DNA of 64,000 bases from Paenibacillus sp. FSL H8-0537 (GCF_038051995.1 NZ_CP150290.1:187001-251000); one strand, 5' to 3'; positions 25,468 to 34,135 are shown, counted from the stretch's first letter. Notes: generated from the sequence alone by a model not told the origin. Program-made: numbers and translations.

Positions 25468-26832
25468 TTACACAATCTCCTTATAGACCTCAATCGCGCG
25501 GGCACGTGAAGCCTTCAAATCTACAATGGCATGCGGCTGCGGCAGGTGGATTTGCTTATCGGACAGATGGGCAAGCTCAGGCAGCCAGCGTCTAATGTAA
25601 GTACCGCTCGGATCATGAGTTGCGGACTGCGTAGCCGGATTCATAATGCGAAAATACGGCGCGGCGTCGTAGCCGAGCGACGAGCTCCACAGCCAGCCGC
25701 CCCGGTTCAGCGTATTATCATAATCGGCCAGCTGGCGGCGGAAATGCTGCTCGCCCAGCGTAAACGGGCACAGCAGGTTTTTCGTCAAAAACATGGCGGT
25801 AACCATCCGCAGCCGATTCGGCATTTCGCCGGTTTCATTAAGCTGCTTCATAGCGGCATCAATAACAGGAATGCCCGTTTTTCCTTGGCTCCATGCCTCG
25901 AAATGCTGATCGTTCAGCCCAGATAAATCAAACTTCTGCTCATAGCGATAGAAGTCCTCATTGTATTTCCCTTGGTACAGAAAAAAATCCCGCCATGCCA
26001 GCTGCCTAATCCAAGATTCGGCTCCATACTGCTGCTGCGCTGCTTCATAGGCTTGCCTTGCTGACAGCGCTCCTGTATTCAAATAACGCGCCAAATGGCT
26101 TGTCTGGTTTTCCGCAAACTGGTCGCGGCTGCCTTCATAGCCAGCTAGGCGGCGGTTTAGAAATTGCTCCAGCGCATCGGCTGCACTCAGCGTTCCCGCG
26201 TCCGCCGTGCCAGATGCTCCCGCTACCCGCATAAAGGCTGCCGCAGCGGGATGCTCCCGAGGAAGACTGAAGCGCTCTGCTATGCTGGCATCTATATTTT
26301 TCAGCGTATCCAGCTGTTTCAGCGTTGTTTCGCCCGCAGGGGAATAATGGCTTTGCATAAAGGACTGCCACATGCGGTAAAAGGGCGTAAATACCTTGTA
26401 AGGCTCACTGCGCCTGGAAAACGTATGAAGCTCCTCCAAATCGGCGAGTGGCGCATCGTCGAGCGGCAGCCAGCGACGTCCCGTTGCGCGCACAACCTGC
26501 GCAGTCGCTTTGTCGCGAATACGGGCATAAGGCGTATAGTCCATGTGGACGAGCACCTCTTCAATGGGATGGGCCAGCAGCAGCGCTTCGGTAATGGCAG
26601 CGGGATCGCCGTAAAGCACATGCAGCTGCTCGCCCGCCGCCTTGTACTGTTCCAATAGGGAGGTGGCCTGGGACAGGAAGGTTCTGCCGCTGTGGCAAGA
26701 GAGCCGGTCACCGTCCGCCAGTGACGGGTCTATTATAAGCAGATGAAAGCCGCGCTGCCCAGAGCGGCGCACATAATCAAAACTGCGCAAATCGTTTGAA
26801 CGCAGGTCTTTGCGGTGAATATATACATACAT
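25468..26832 (-). CDS. phrB: Deoxyribodipyrimidine photolyase
   Basis: A 454-residue DNA photolyase that repairs cyclobutane pyrimidine dimers with blue light. The N-terminal Rossmann domain (MYVYIHRKDLRSNDLRSF) would bind the antenna chromophore. The C-terminal helical domain carries FAD-binding motifs: YEGSRDQFA (YxxxR), ESWIRQLAWRDFF, and GIPVIDAAMKQLNETG-EMPNRLRM, NRGGWLWSSSLGYDAAPYFRIMNP. ATG 26832 has AAGGGGG upstream; the longer frame to 26871 overlaps the preceding gene's terminator. Operon with the GNAT gene. Confidence 0.93.
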   Translation of the reverse strand: MYVYIHRKDLRSNDLRSFDYVRRSGQRGFHLLIIDPSLADGDRLSCHSGRTFLSQATSLLEQYKAAGEQLHVLYGDPAAITEALLLAHPIEEVLVHMDYTPYARIRDKATAQVVRATGRRWLPLDDAPLADLEELHTFSRRSEPYKVFTPFYRMWQSFMQSHYSPAGETTLKQLDTLKNIDASIAERFSLPREHPAAAAFMRVAGASGTADAGTLSAADALEQFLNRRLAGYEGSRDQFAENQTSHLARYLNTGALSARQAYEAAQQQYGAESWIRQLAWRDFFLYQGKYNEDFYRYEQKFDLSGLNDQHFEAWSQGKTGIPVIDAAMKQLNETGEMPNRLRMVTAMFLTKNLLCPFTLGEQHFRRQLADYDNTLNRGGWLWSSSLGYDAAPYFRIMNPATQSATHDPSGTYIRRWLPELAHLSDKQIHLPQPHAIVDLKASRARAIEVYKEIV

Positions 26833-26865
26833 GGAAACGAGCCCCCTTGTGTCCGTGCTAGAAAA

Positions 26866-26916
26866 CAGCAAAGCCGCAAGCTATTTGTCCGAAGACAAAC
26901 AACTGCGGCTTTGCTG
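26866..26916 (-). terminator. Terminator after the NlpC/P60 gene
   Basis: CAGCAAAGCCGCA pairs with the complementary CTGCGGCTTTGCTG (26903-26916), with an inner TTGTC/GACAA hairpin. On the minus strand it runs into TTTTC, just upstream of phrB. Confidence 0.85.
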
Positions 26917-26966
26917 ATTGAGACAGCAGCTTTTCGTTATGTAAGCGAAAAAAGCATGGCCTGGCT

Positions 26967-27434
26967 CTATTGCTCGCTTGCGTACTTGTCGTAAGCGTCT
27001 TGACTCATAATGCGTGTAGCTGACACGTAACGATCAGCATAATAAGACTCGCTAAGTTTGCTAATAATAACGCCTCTGCTCGAGGAAGCATGTGCAAACT
27101 TTCCATCTCCAACATAAATACCAACGTGGGAGATGCCTTTGCCGCTCGTGTTGAAGAATACAAGATCGCCAGCGATCAGGTCACTCTTCTTCACTTCACT
27201 GCCATCGTTCGATTGCGCTTGGGAAGTACGGGAAAGATCGATGCCCATTTTATCGAAAACATATTTCGTAAAACCGGAGCAGTCGAAGCCTTTCGTAGTT
27301 GTTCCGCCGCTTTGGTATGGTGTGCCGATCAGATCAGCGATAACACCGTCCATCTTCGAACCTGCGAACACGCTGCCTGCTTGGAAAGCAAGCATTAATA
27401 CAAGACCAACGAGTAGTGCAGTTACCTTCTTCAA
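26967..27434 (-). CDS. Secreted NlpC/P60 peptidoglycan endopeptidase
   Basis: A 155-residue cell-wall hydrolase. A signal peptide (MKKVTALLVGLVLMLAFQAG, cleavage near VFA-GS) is followed directly by a minimal NlpC/P60 domain with catalytic Cys in GFDCSGFTKYVF, His in GISHVGIYVGDG and a second polar residue in FAHASS. No SH3b or LysM domain is present, so it is a stand-alone gamma-D-Glu-diamino-acid endopeptidase. Start is TTG 27434 with GGAAGGAG about ten bases upstream. Expression is probably controlled by the c-di-AMP riboswitch in its leader, a common arrangement for these hydrolases. Confidence 0.9.
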   Translation of the reverse strand: MKKVTALLVGLVLMLAFQAGSVFAGSKMDGVIADLIGTPYQSGGTTTKGFDCSGFTKYVFDKMGIDLSRTSQAQSNDGSEVKKSDLIAGDLVFFNTSGKGISHVGIYVGDGKFAHASSSRGVIISKLSESYYADRYVSATRIMSQDAYDKYASEQ

Positions 27435-27447
27435 AATTTGAAACTCC

Positions 27448-27590
27448 TTCCGGTGCCGACGAGGTTAGCTGTGGGGTTCGGTTGTGAAGGTTCCCTATGA
27501 TTTCCAAGACACTTGAATCAAGCCGTCCAAGCATCGAAATCAATTCACCCAAAGTGGTTCCCCCGTATTTCTATACCTTTGCGGTATAAA
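27448..27590 (-). promoter_or_regulatory. c-di-AMP riboswitch (ydaO/yuaA class) in the NlpC/P60 leader
   Basis: On the minus strand the leader contains the conserved ydaO blocks in order: GGGGGAACCACTTTGGGTGA, then AGGGAACCTTCACAACCGA, then ACCCCACAGCTAACCTCGTCGG, ending just before the ribosome site. A small TATACC-GCAAA-GGTATA hairpin is at the 5' boundary. The class binds cyclic di-AMP and turns off wall-hydrolase and potassium or osmolyte transport genes. Limits are approximate. The off-switch hairpin is not obvious, so control could be translational. Confidence 0.9.
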
Positions 27591-27619
27591 AAATTAGGCT
27601 GGTTTAATTTTGCTCTGCG

Positions 27620-27640
27620 CTAATAATTCGGTTTTTTCAT
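27620..27640 (-). other. Candidate six-codon ORF with ideal ribosome site, 30 bases before the riboswitch
   Basis: On the minus strand AGGAGG is followed seven bases later by ATG-AAA-AAA-CCG-AAT-TAT-TAG (peptide MKKPNY). The site is stronger than that of the NlpC/P60 gene itself. It could be a leader peptide, a small toxin-like peptide or chance. The rest of 27660-27920 is AT-rich with no convincing gene. Confidence 0.35.
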
Positions 27641-27921
27641 GTGATTTCCTCCTATATGAAAGAATTTCTAATAATTCTCATGTAACCTTTTGGCTCAATT
27701 TTGCGTTAAAACAAGTTTCTTGCCTAATAAATGTTCGTTCCATCACCGTTCGCAAGCAAAAAAACATTTTGTCAGTTTATATGAGAAATAGGCAGCCAAT
27801 ATGCTAAGAATCGTACATATAGGCTAGAATTATAGCGTAAAATGAAGAATTAGAGAGTTTAGTCAGCATCAGTCTAAGGGTTGGTAAATGAATAGAAGCG
27901 TTGCCTGCAGAAGCTTTATAA

Positions 27922-27969
27922 CATAAAAACCCCGATTGCGGCCTCTTGTCCGCAATCGGGGTTTTTATG
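27922..27969. terminator. 20-bp perfect-stem bidirectional terminator
   Basis: CATAAAAACCCCGATTGCGG (27922-27941) pairs perfectly with 27950-27969 around an 8-base loop. T runs on both strands allow termination either way; on the minus strand it would end the metallopeptidase/membrane-protein operon. Confidence 0.88.
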
Positions 27970-27978
27970 AGAAGGACT

Positions 27979-28034
27979 TTAGAAAAATGAGAATACTAAA
28001 TGAGAATTAGGGAGGGACGCCCTCATTTTTCTAA
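27979..28034. repeat. 13-bp inverted repeat between terminator and membrane-protein gene
   Basis: TTAGAAAAATGAG (27979-27991) and its complement (28022-28034) flank about 30 bases that include AGGGAGGGACG. Possibly part of a 3'-UTR structure; no function recognised. Confidence 0.45.
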
Positions 28035-28112
28035 ACCTAATTTCCTATTTATGGAAGTCAAAAGTCGTATAAAAGGGTCCTAAAAGGAGCCTGAAACGGT
28101 CTTAAAACGGTC

Positions 28113-28928
28113 TCAGCTTTGCTTCGATTGCAGGCAATCGTATTGTGCAGCGAGCGTCCATACCTTTAACAAGGTACGGAGCAGATGATAGGCTTGATGC
28201 ATGATGAGCGCCAGTATTCCCGCCCAAGCATAGGAAAGGCCGGATACCAAGAGCGAAGCGGCGACAGCCAGCAGCCACATCAGTAGAGAGAGGCCGGCAT
28301 AAGGAAAAAGATTTCGGAGCGCAATGCTGAGCGAGCGCATCGAGCCCGTGCTGGAGGCGGCGCCAAACTGCATGGCGAGCAGCAGCAGGTGAACGAGGAA
28401 GCTCCACAGCAGCCAACCGCCAAAGCCTGGCAGCGTGCTTTGCAGCAGCTCGCTCAGCGAATGGCCCTCCATTAGCAGCTTGAAGGCGCGAGGAAGAAGG
28501 AACCAGCCAGGCGCGAAAATAAGCAGAGTGCGCAGCCAATAGAGCAGCGTCACAGGCTTCCAAGCTTTGCGAATGCCTTGAAGGAACTGCGTTCCACCTT
28601 TTTCGTCCATATGATGCAGCGAGTAGAGCAGCCCTGCATGGAACAGCGGGCTCAGCAGCATGCGGGCGGCGAACAAGCCGCCCAGCAGCCATAGATAGGG
28701 GCTAATCAGATCTGTTTTTGTCAATTGAAACTGGGCTTCGCTGAGGAACAGCGAAACGGCCGAGTCCGACGGATGCTGGAGGGGAAAGCGCCGCAGCAGC
28801 GGCAGTACAGTCATATCAATAAAGCGGTAAAGGAAAAGTCCCCATAATAGCTGATACAGGAACAAAAGAATGACGATGTAGAAATGGCGGATGGCGAGCC
28901 GCCAGCCTTGCTTCATATGCTGCTTCAT
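28113..28928 (-). CDS. Multi-pass membrane protein of unknown function
   Basis: A 271-residue polytopic protein I do not recognise. Hydrophobic segments near residues 14-36, 75-100, 123-145, 165-190 and 215-245 predict five to seven helices, with few charged residues in between. GAGGAGG lies six bases before the ATG. It starts 14 bases after the M1 metallopeptidase gene, so the two form an operon; it may help localise or regulate that enzyme, but no evidence shows this. Confidence 0.7.
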   Translation of the reverse strand: MKQHMKQGWRLAIRHFYIVILLFLYQLLWGLFLYRFIDMTVLPLLRRFPLQHPSDSAVSLFLSEAQFQLTKTDLISPYLWLLGGLFAARMLLSPLFHAGLLYSLHHMDEKGGTQFLQGIRKAWKPVTLLYWLRTLLIFAPGWFLLPRAFKLLMEGHSLSELLQSTLPGFGGWLLWSFLVHLLLLAMQFGAASSTGSMRSLSIALRNLFPYAGLSLLMWLLAVAASLLVSGLSYAWAGILALIMHQAYHLLRTLLKVWTLAAQYDCLQSKQS

Positions 28929-28942
28929 TTTTTACCTCCTCT

Positions 28943-31036
28943 CTACCAGCCTACGGATGCGAGCAAGCCTTCAATAAGCTTCGTCAGACCGAGGCTCCAT
29001 CGAATGCGAGACTGCTCTGGCACTTCTGCGCGCATAAAATTGTTAATATGCCTATTGTCCAGAACATTGCTGTTTTTCGGATCAACCGCTACCCATGCGA
29101 GCGGAGCAGCGTGCATTACCTTGTACTCTATATGCAACTCGGAGGCATCCCATAGTTTAGTAGTTGTTTCGCCGTCGGTAAAGGAGAAGACGAGCGGTAT
29201 GGACCCGTTATGCCCGCCATTACGCTTGATCAGCACGGTAGACTCATATTGGGTCTGGCCATCCTGCTCCACTTTATTCACTCGAATATCCTCTACTGAA
29301 AAATCCGCCATCAGGCTGCCATATACATACTGGTGAAAATAATCCTGCCATTTTTCCTTCGTAACCTGCTCGACGACACGCTGGAAATCGGAAGTAGTTG
29401 GATGCTTGAATTTGTATTTTTGAAAATAGGTGCGCATAATTTTTTGCATCGTCTTTGCTCCGACCTGTTTCTCAATGCCGACCAGCACAAGCTTGGCGCG
29501 CATGTAAACATTTTCCGCATACTCATCGCTATTGTGATAGGCCCATGAAGGCTGCTTAAGCGGGGCAGGAGCTGTAATATAGCTGGCTTCCATAGCTAAA
29601 TTGGGTTCGACGCCATAGGCGTTCTCCATCACTTTATCCTCGGCATACGATGTAAAGCCTTCGTCGAGCCAAGCTTCTTCGAACTCGTTCGATGCGACCA
29701 TCCCGTACCAATACTGATGACCGATCTCATGTACAACGGTTCGCTCCAAGCTGTAGCCAGGGTTATCGGATTCAGCAGCTAAAGCGGTTACGAGAGTTGG
29801 ATATTCCATGCCGCCTGCGCCATTCGCCCCCTTTGGCGGAACGATGATGGACAGCGTTGAATACGGATATTCACCGTACCACTCCGCGTATTTGGACAGC
29901 GACGATTTCGCTGCATGCATATACCGGTCCTTCAGCCCCTCGTGGGTAGGGTCCAAATAAAGCTTAATGCGCACGCCCGGAATGCCCGTTCCTGACAAGG
30001 TGTCCTCCGCGTATATGAAGTCTGGCGAGGCGGACCAAGCAAAGTCATGCACATCCTCGGCATAAAAATGATAGACGCTTGTGCCATTTTGCGTCACAGC
30101 TTCCTTCGTCTGAATGCCGGTTGCGGCTACCGTAAAATTTTCTGGCACAGTAATCTGGGCGCTGTACAAGCCGAAGTCGCTGTAAAATTCTGAATCGCCA
30201 TGATACTGATGGACGTTCCAGCCTTCATTAGTACGGCCGCGTGTGCCATCTGTTTCATAAACGGCAAGCTTCGGAAACCACTGGCCCGCCATGACGAAGC
30301 TGCCGGAATAGCCCATGCGTGCGAATACCTCGGGCAGTTTAACCTCGTAGGTCATGGCAAGCGTTATTGATTTGCCCGGTGCGACTGGAACGGGAAGGTT
30401 AAGCTTGGTCAGCGTATAATCGTCTGTATTTCCGTCATCGGGCTGGACATAATGCAGGCGGGGAAGCAGGCTCTCGCCCTCCAGCGTTTGCAAGGTGAGC
30501 AGCTTCAAATAACCTTGGCTGTCGACCGTAGCCTTGTCGCCGCGCAGTTGGCCGCCAGACTCGCGCATGAACGTCGATTTTTCGGATTGAAAGGCATTGG
30601 GATACAGATGAAAATACAGCTCGGACACCGTTTTTTTGCCTGGGTTCGTCCAAGTCACGGTCTGGGAGCCGTCCAAATATCGGATGTCCTCTCGAAGCGC
30701 AACGTGCATGTTGTATTGGACGACTCTTTTGCTGAGCGTCTGCACGGCATCAGGCTGGACAGAGTCGGGCTGCACCGGTGCTGCCGGGGCAGGCGGCTTG
30801 GCCGTTTGCGGTTCAGCCTGTGTGTCAGCTGGTATACCGGCCGCACGGCTTGGTGGAGCAGTGGTGGTGTGGGCTGCAGCGCTATTTGCCGAACCAGCAA
30901 GTGACGGATCTGAGGTGCCGGAGGCGTACGTATACTGGGATAGCCAAGCGTTGCCGAAGCCATGATGCAGCGACAGTCCGAGCAGGACAGCCGAGAGCAT
31001 AATGAGCGCGATTCGTTTGAAAGGTCCTGGAGTCAT
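28943..31036 (-). CDS. Membrane-anchored M1-family zinc metallopeptidase
   Basis: About 697 residues. An N-terminal signal anchor (about 8-28) is followed by an Ala/Pro/Thr-rich linker (to about residue 100), a beta N-domain and a gluzincin catalytic domain. Zinc and catalytic residues lie in HEIGH (436-440) and E459 (WLDEGFTSYAED); GGMEYPT corresponds to the exopeptidase GAMEN loop but is altered. The C-terminal part is shorter than in aminopeptidase N. Probably an extracytoplasmic peptidase. ATG 31036 has GGGAGGG about nine bases upstream; the longer frame to TTG 31060 contains that site, so I reject it. Confidence 0.88.
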   Translation of the reverse strand: MTPGPFKRIALIMLSAVLLGLSLHHGFGNAWLSQYTYASGTSDPSLAGSANSAAAHTTTAPPSRAAGIPADTQAEPQTAKPPAPAAPVQPDSVQPDAVQTLSKRVVQYNMHVALREDIRYLDGSQTVTWTNPGKKTVSELYFHLYPNAFQSEKSTFMRESGGQLRGDKATVDSQGYLKLLTLQTLEGESLLPRLHYVQPDDGNTDDYTLTKLNLPVPVAPGKSITLAMTYEVKLPEVFARMGYSGSFVMAGQWFPKLAVYETDGTRGRTNEGWNVHQYHGDSEFYSDFGLYSAQITVPENFTVAATGIQTKEAVTQNGTSVYHFYAEDVHDFAWSASPDFIYAEDTLSGTGIPGVRIKLYLDPTHEGLKDRYMHAAKSSLSKYAEWYGEYPYSTLSIIVPPKGANGAGGMEYPTLVTALAAESDNPGYSLERTVVHEIGHQYWYGMVASNEFEEAWLDEGFTSYAEDKVMENAYGVEPNLAMEASYITAPAPLKQPSWAYHNSDEYAENVYMRAKLVLVGIEKQVGAKTMQKIMRTYFQKYKFKHPTTSDFQRVVEQVTKEKWQDYFHQYVYGSLMADFSVEDIRVNKVEQDGQTQYESTVLIKRNGGHNGSIPLVFSFTDGETTTKLWDASELHIEYKVMHAAPLAWVAVDPKNSNVLDNRHINNFMRAEVPEQSRIRWSLGLTKLIEGLLASVGW

Positions 31037-31289
31037 TGAACGTTTCCCTCCCGTTGACAAGCATCTACAGCATGTATATGTCGGCTTGTACAGGAATAGT
31101 CTTGTGGATTTTTGCAGCGGCGCTGCTGAAGGCGTGTAAAGCGGAAGCCGCTTGCGGATACAGCAGGAAATTGTGCCGTGTGCGCTTGTGTTATTGCGGA
31201 AAAACGGTCAAAATGGAAAGGAGAGATTGGCTGCAAGCTGCTGCGGCATTACAATAGATGAAATGTGAAGAGAGGACGTGTACGAACGG

Positions 31290-31802
31290 ATGGAACAGCA
31301 AGGACAACCGGAGAAAAAAGAAAAGAAATCACTCGCGCTTAACGTCGTGAGCAATAAACAGCATAAAGGCTTTGGTGCAGGCACCATTGATCTGAGCCAA
31401 GTATCCTGCGTTATTATTGATGCGGGCGTCGCTTATATCGACGACGGCGCAATGCATGCGAAAAGCAAAGTGGAGCGCGGCATCAAGTTTTCGCCTAATA
31501 AAGAGGATACACCGAATGGCCGCCAATGCTGGATTGTATGGGTTGCGGTAGAACGTGGAGAGAATGGCACGAACTACGCTGGCGCAACGGCTTGCGAAAT
31601 GTGGATCGACACGGAAGCGCGCCGCGGCTGGAAAATTCTCGCCGACCATGTCAACAAGCTCGATCATGCGATTAAGCGCCGCTACAACTTGGGCGAGCTG
31701 GGCGCGGAAGAAAAGGCTGCGTTCCGCAAGCTGTTAATTGAGCATAATGAAGAATGGTGGACCAATTCTTCCGATGAGCTGAAGCAGGCTTTGGAGGCGT
31801 AG
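31290..31802 (+). CDS. ywhD: YwhD family protein
   Basis: A 170-residue cytoplasmic protein of the YwhD family, conserved in Bacillales and without known function. Recognised from length and the conserved stretches NVVSNKQHKGFGAGTIDLSQ, IIDAGVAYIDDGAMHAKSKV and the tryptophan-rich middle. A Lys/Glu-rich N-terminal tail precedes the fold. The start is uncertain: ATG 31290 has GAGAGG 14 bases upstream, while GTG 31278 has it two bases upstream. In B. subtilis ywhD sits next to the metalloprotease gene ywhC; here its divergent neighbour is also a metallopeptidase, though of another family. Confidence 0.8.
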   Translation: MEQQGQPEKKEKKSLALNVVSNKQHKGFGAGTIDLSQVSCVIIDAGVAYIDDGAMHAKSKVERGIKFSPNKEDTPNGRQCWIVWVAVERGENGTNYAGATACEMWIDTEARRGWKILADHVNKLDHAIKRRYNLGELGAEEKAAFRKLLIEHNEEWWTNSSDELKQALEA

Positions 31803-31863
31803 GCTTGCGTCTGCTTAATTAGCTGAACAGTTACTGAAGTAATGTTATAAGTCATTAGGGCAG

Positions 31864-31892
31864 AGGCGTTCTTAACTTGAACGCCTTCTTTG
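31864..31892 (+). terminator. Terminator after ywhD
   Basis: AGGCGTTC (31864-31871) pairs with GAACGCCT (31879-31886), followed by TCTTTG. From about 31900 base composition becomes AT-rich, marking the edge of a likely acquired segment. Confidence 0.7.
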
Positions 31893-32106
31893 TCATGGTT
31901 GTGAGTAAATACAAAATATTATTATCGTATATTCTAATAAGGACGCTGACTTGTGTGTTCTTATTATAGATGCTTATCAAGGTTCTTATAGCACGTCTTT
32001 TAACCAATTATTGCGCAAGTTAAGGGAGTGTTCTAAAAAGCTTCTTTCTGATTGTTATTGGAGCTGTGTACCAAGTTATCAAGGAGATATAACTAAGGAA
32101 ATTATC

Positions 32107-32157
32107 TTGACTAATCTGATTTTTATGTCTATAATCAGGTGTATACACCTGATTATA
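32107..32157 (+). promoter_or_regulatory. Promoter-operator module 1 with 28-bp perfect palindrome
   Basis: TTGACT (32107-32112), 17 bases, TATAAT (32130-32135). A perfect 28-bp palindrome (half TATAATCAGGTGTA) begins at the first base of the -10 and covers the start point (32130-32157). A bound dimer would block initiation. Same design as module 2, 85 bases downstream. Confidence 0.75.
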
Positions 32158-32191
32158 TAAATGCCATGCACATTTAATTAGCTTGCGGATG

Positions 32192-32242
32192 TTGACTTAT
32201 CCCTATACTTGTGGTATCATCTAGTGTATACACTAGATGATA
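32192..32242 (+). promoter_or_regulatory. Promoter-operator module 2 with 28-bp perfect palindrome
   Basis: TTGACT (32192-32197), 17 bases, TATCAT (32215-32220). A perfect 28-bp palindrome (half TATCATCTAGTGTA) begins at the -10 (32215-32242) and shares the core GTGTATACAC with module 1. It lies 28 bases before the antitoxin gene, as expected for autoregulation by an AbiEi-type antitoxin. Confidence 0.78.
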
Positions 32243-32270
32243 TTTAATATGTAATGGAATGAGGTCTAAA

Positions 32271-33155
32271 ATGGCACGCCCTAATCGGTATCAGATTATG
32301 GATCTCTACAAGTCAGAAATTGAATTTGTACTTCAAGAATTGAAAAAAAATATTCTTAGCGTTTCTGATATGAATTCTGTTCTTTTTTCCAATCAATATA
32401 AATGGAAATTACCTGCATCAACAACAACTGAAGAATTTTTAGAGTTTCTTGTTGAGCGAAGAAAAATCTTGCGCCAAGTCGTAATTATTTTAGGTGGTAG
32501 AGAAATAATTAGATATGTATTTACTAACAGCCAACTGGATCACACCGAGTTTGCTGTTTCTTTATTTTCCAATCTGTATTTAAGCCATTATTCCGCAGTT
32601 ACTTTACATGATTTGACTAATGAAATTGTAAAATCTATTTATGTAAACCGAGAACAGTCGGAAAAAAAAGGGGCACCTTCCGCGGTGTTGCTACAGCAGA
32701 ATATAGATCAGGCATTTTTAAAGCCTATGCGACAAACAAATAATTTTTTTGATTTTGAGAGTCGCCGTATATATGTCTTGAATGGACGCTATACAAATCA
32801 GTTAGGAATTATAGAGAAAAATGGGCTGCGAGTGACAGATTTAGAGAGAACTTTGATTGACATTGCAGTACGACCGGATTATTCCGGTGGCGTTAATGAA
32901 GTATTGAACATTTATAGGAGTGCTAAGGGCTTAATTTCTGTAAACAAAATGCGGATGTACATTCAGAAATTAAAATATATTTACCCATATCATCAGGCAA
33001 TTGGATTTTATCTAGAGTTAGCAGGATACAATGATACTGCGCTTAAATTAATGTCAAATATACCAGTGGAACATGATTTTTATTTAACCTACAATATTAT
33101 TGAAAAAGCATATTCTAATCGTTGGAAGCTATACTACCCTCGAAATTTATCTTGA
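32271..33155 (+). CDS. AbiEi-like type IV antitoxin / transcriptional repressor
   Basis: About 294 residues. An N-terminal winged-helix-like region (about 10-90) is followed by an AbiEi-type domain with YLSHYSAVTLHDLTNEIV and VTDLERTLIDIAVRPDYSGG, both characteristic of the family. In AbiE systems this protein represses the operon and neutralises the AbiEii nucleotidyltransferase. ATG 32271 has GAGG six bases upstream; an in-frame ATG at 32259 overlaps that site. Unusually, the toxin homologue is not downstream but convergent. AT-rich composition unlike its neighbours points to transfer. A shared terminator separates it from the toxin gene. Confidence 0.82.
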   Translation: MARPNRYQIMDLYKSEIEFVLQELKKNILSVSDMNSVLFSNQYKWKLPASTTTEEFLEFLVERRKILRQVVIILGGREIIRYVFTNSQLDHTEFAVSLFSNLYLSHYSAVTLHDLTNEIVKSIYVNREQSEKKGAPSAVLLQQNIDQAFLKPMRQTNNFFDFESRRIYVLNGRYTNQLGIIEKNGLRVTDLERTLIDIAVRPDYSGGVNEVLNIYRSAKGLISVNKMRMYIQKLKYIYPYHQAIGFYLELAGYNDTALKLMSNIPVEHDFYLTYNIIEKAYSNRWKLYYPRNLS

Positions 33156-33161
33156 TCATTT

Positions 33162-33196
33162 TTAAGAACCGCTTGAATTGTTCAAGCGGTTCTTAA
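33162..33196. terminator. 16-bp perfect bidirectional terminator between AbiEi- and AbiEii-like genes
   Basis: TTAAGAACCGCTTGAA (33162-33177) pairs perfectly with 33181-33196 around TTG. A and T flanks on both sides suit termination of both convergent genes. Confidence 0.9.
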
Positions 33197-33197
33197 T

Positions 33198-34135
33198 TTA
33201 TGCAGCAAGTATATGCAATTTGTTTTTATACAACAGATCTACTACATAGTTGAAGTAAAAATCAAACCCTTTGAATTCTGAGCCTACAACACTATCTCTT
33301 AGTTTGTTTTCATCTTGCTTATGAAACTCAAGTGTATCTGGAATTTTGGCTATTAGTGCAATGGGGACGTTTTTAGCTTGGAAGCATGCTTTTAAATGGC
33401 GTATAGTATCTGGATGGTTAAAATCGATATGTACTAATGAACTTTCTAATACCGTGTAGATATCAAAAAAATCTCTAGGTCGTGCTTTTCCGAAATTCTC
33501 TTCTTTTCCAATACTAACATTATATTCGGCCATCTGTTGGCACACTGCTCTTATTTTTCTAAAACAATAAGGGTTGGCGTATAAATAGGGACGATATATC
33601 CGTCAAGCTCTGCCATTGTAATATCCCCTAGATATTCATGCATTCCAAAATCTATTGTTATATTTTTCTTTGTATCACTCACTGAAATTGATTTATTTGT
33701 CAACCAAATAGGCTCATTCTTATGCGCTTCAAATTTATCATTTTCAATGACCTTGAAATTGGCTTCATATCCTGCCCAGAAATAGGGGGTTTTTGGAGTT
33801 CTCGTTTTAGGCTTGGATATCATTTTAACGTCGAATACTTTATAACCATTATCAAAAAAGGTTCTGGAAAGTACAAATTCAAGGCGTTGGCGTACTTCTT
33901 CTAGGTTGGTAAGGCCAATGCTTTCAAAATCCTGAGACATAGAAAAATCTAAATCAATTGAAGCGCGGGAGTTCATGCCATATCCAATATCTAAGGCATT
34001 TCCACCCTTTAAGACTAGAGTATCAAGGAGATCATCATCTGAGAAAAGAGCGATAATAGTCAAAGTTCTAAAACGTCGTAATTCTTCCAAAGATAAGGCC
34101 ACTAGCAAATCCCTCAACTTCCTGATATTAGACAT
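33198..34135 (-). pseudogene. AbiEii-like nucleotidyltransferase toxin gene, split by a one-base frameshift
   Basis: Two minus-strand frames form one AbiEii-type protein. The first (34135 to 33551) has LKGGNALDIGYGMNSRASID-LDFSMS, the nucleotidyltransferase core with its acidic pair. It ends TPTLIVLEK-stop right after five A residues (minus strand, 33558-33554). The second (from about 33553 to 33198) continues IRAVCQQMAEY and the conserved K-ARPRDFFDIY motif. One more A in the run would restore a protein of about 311 residues. Either the gene is inactivated, the run is miscalled, or a -1 slip on AAA-TAA restores it. The start is uncertain: ATG 34135 lacks a strong ribosome site. Normally this toxin is co-operonic with AbiEi. 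Confidence 0.75.

Noticed and set aside
31951..32160. 69-codon plus-strand frame (TTG start with AAGGA upstream) before the AbiEi-like gene
   Set aside because: No recognisable family, poor amino-acid composition, and its end runs through palindrome 1 and the -10 of module 1. More likely non-coding island DNA, though a decayed small gene cannot be excluded.
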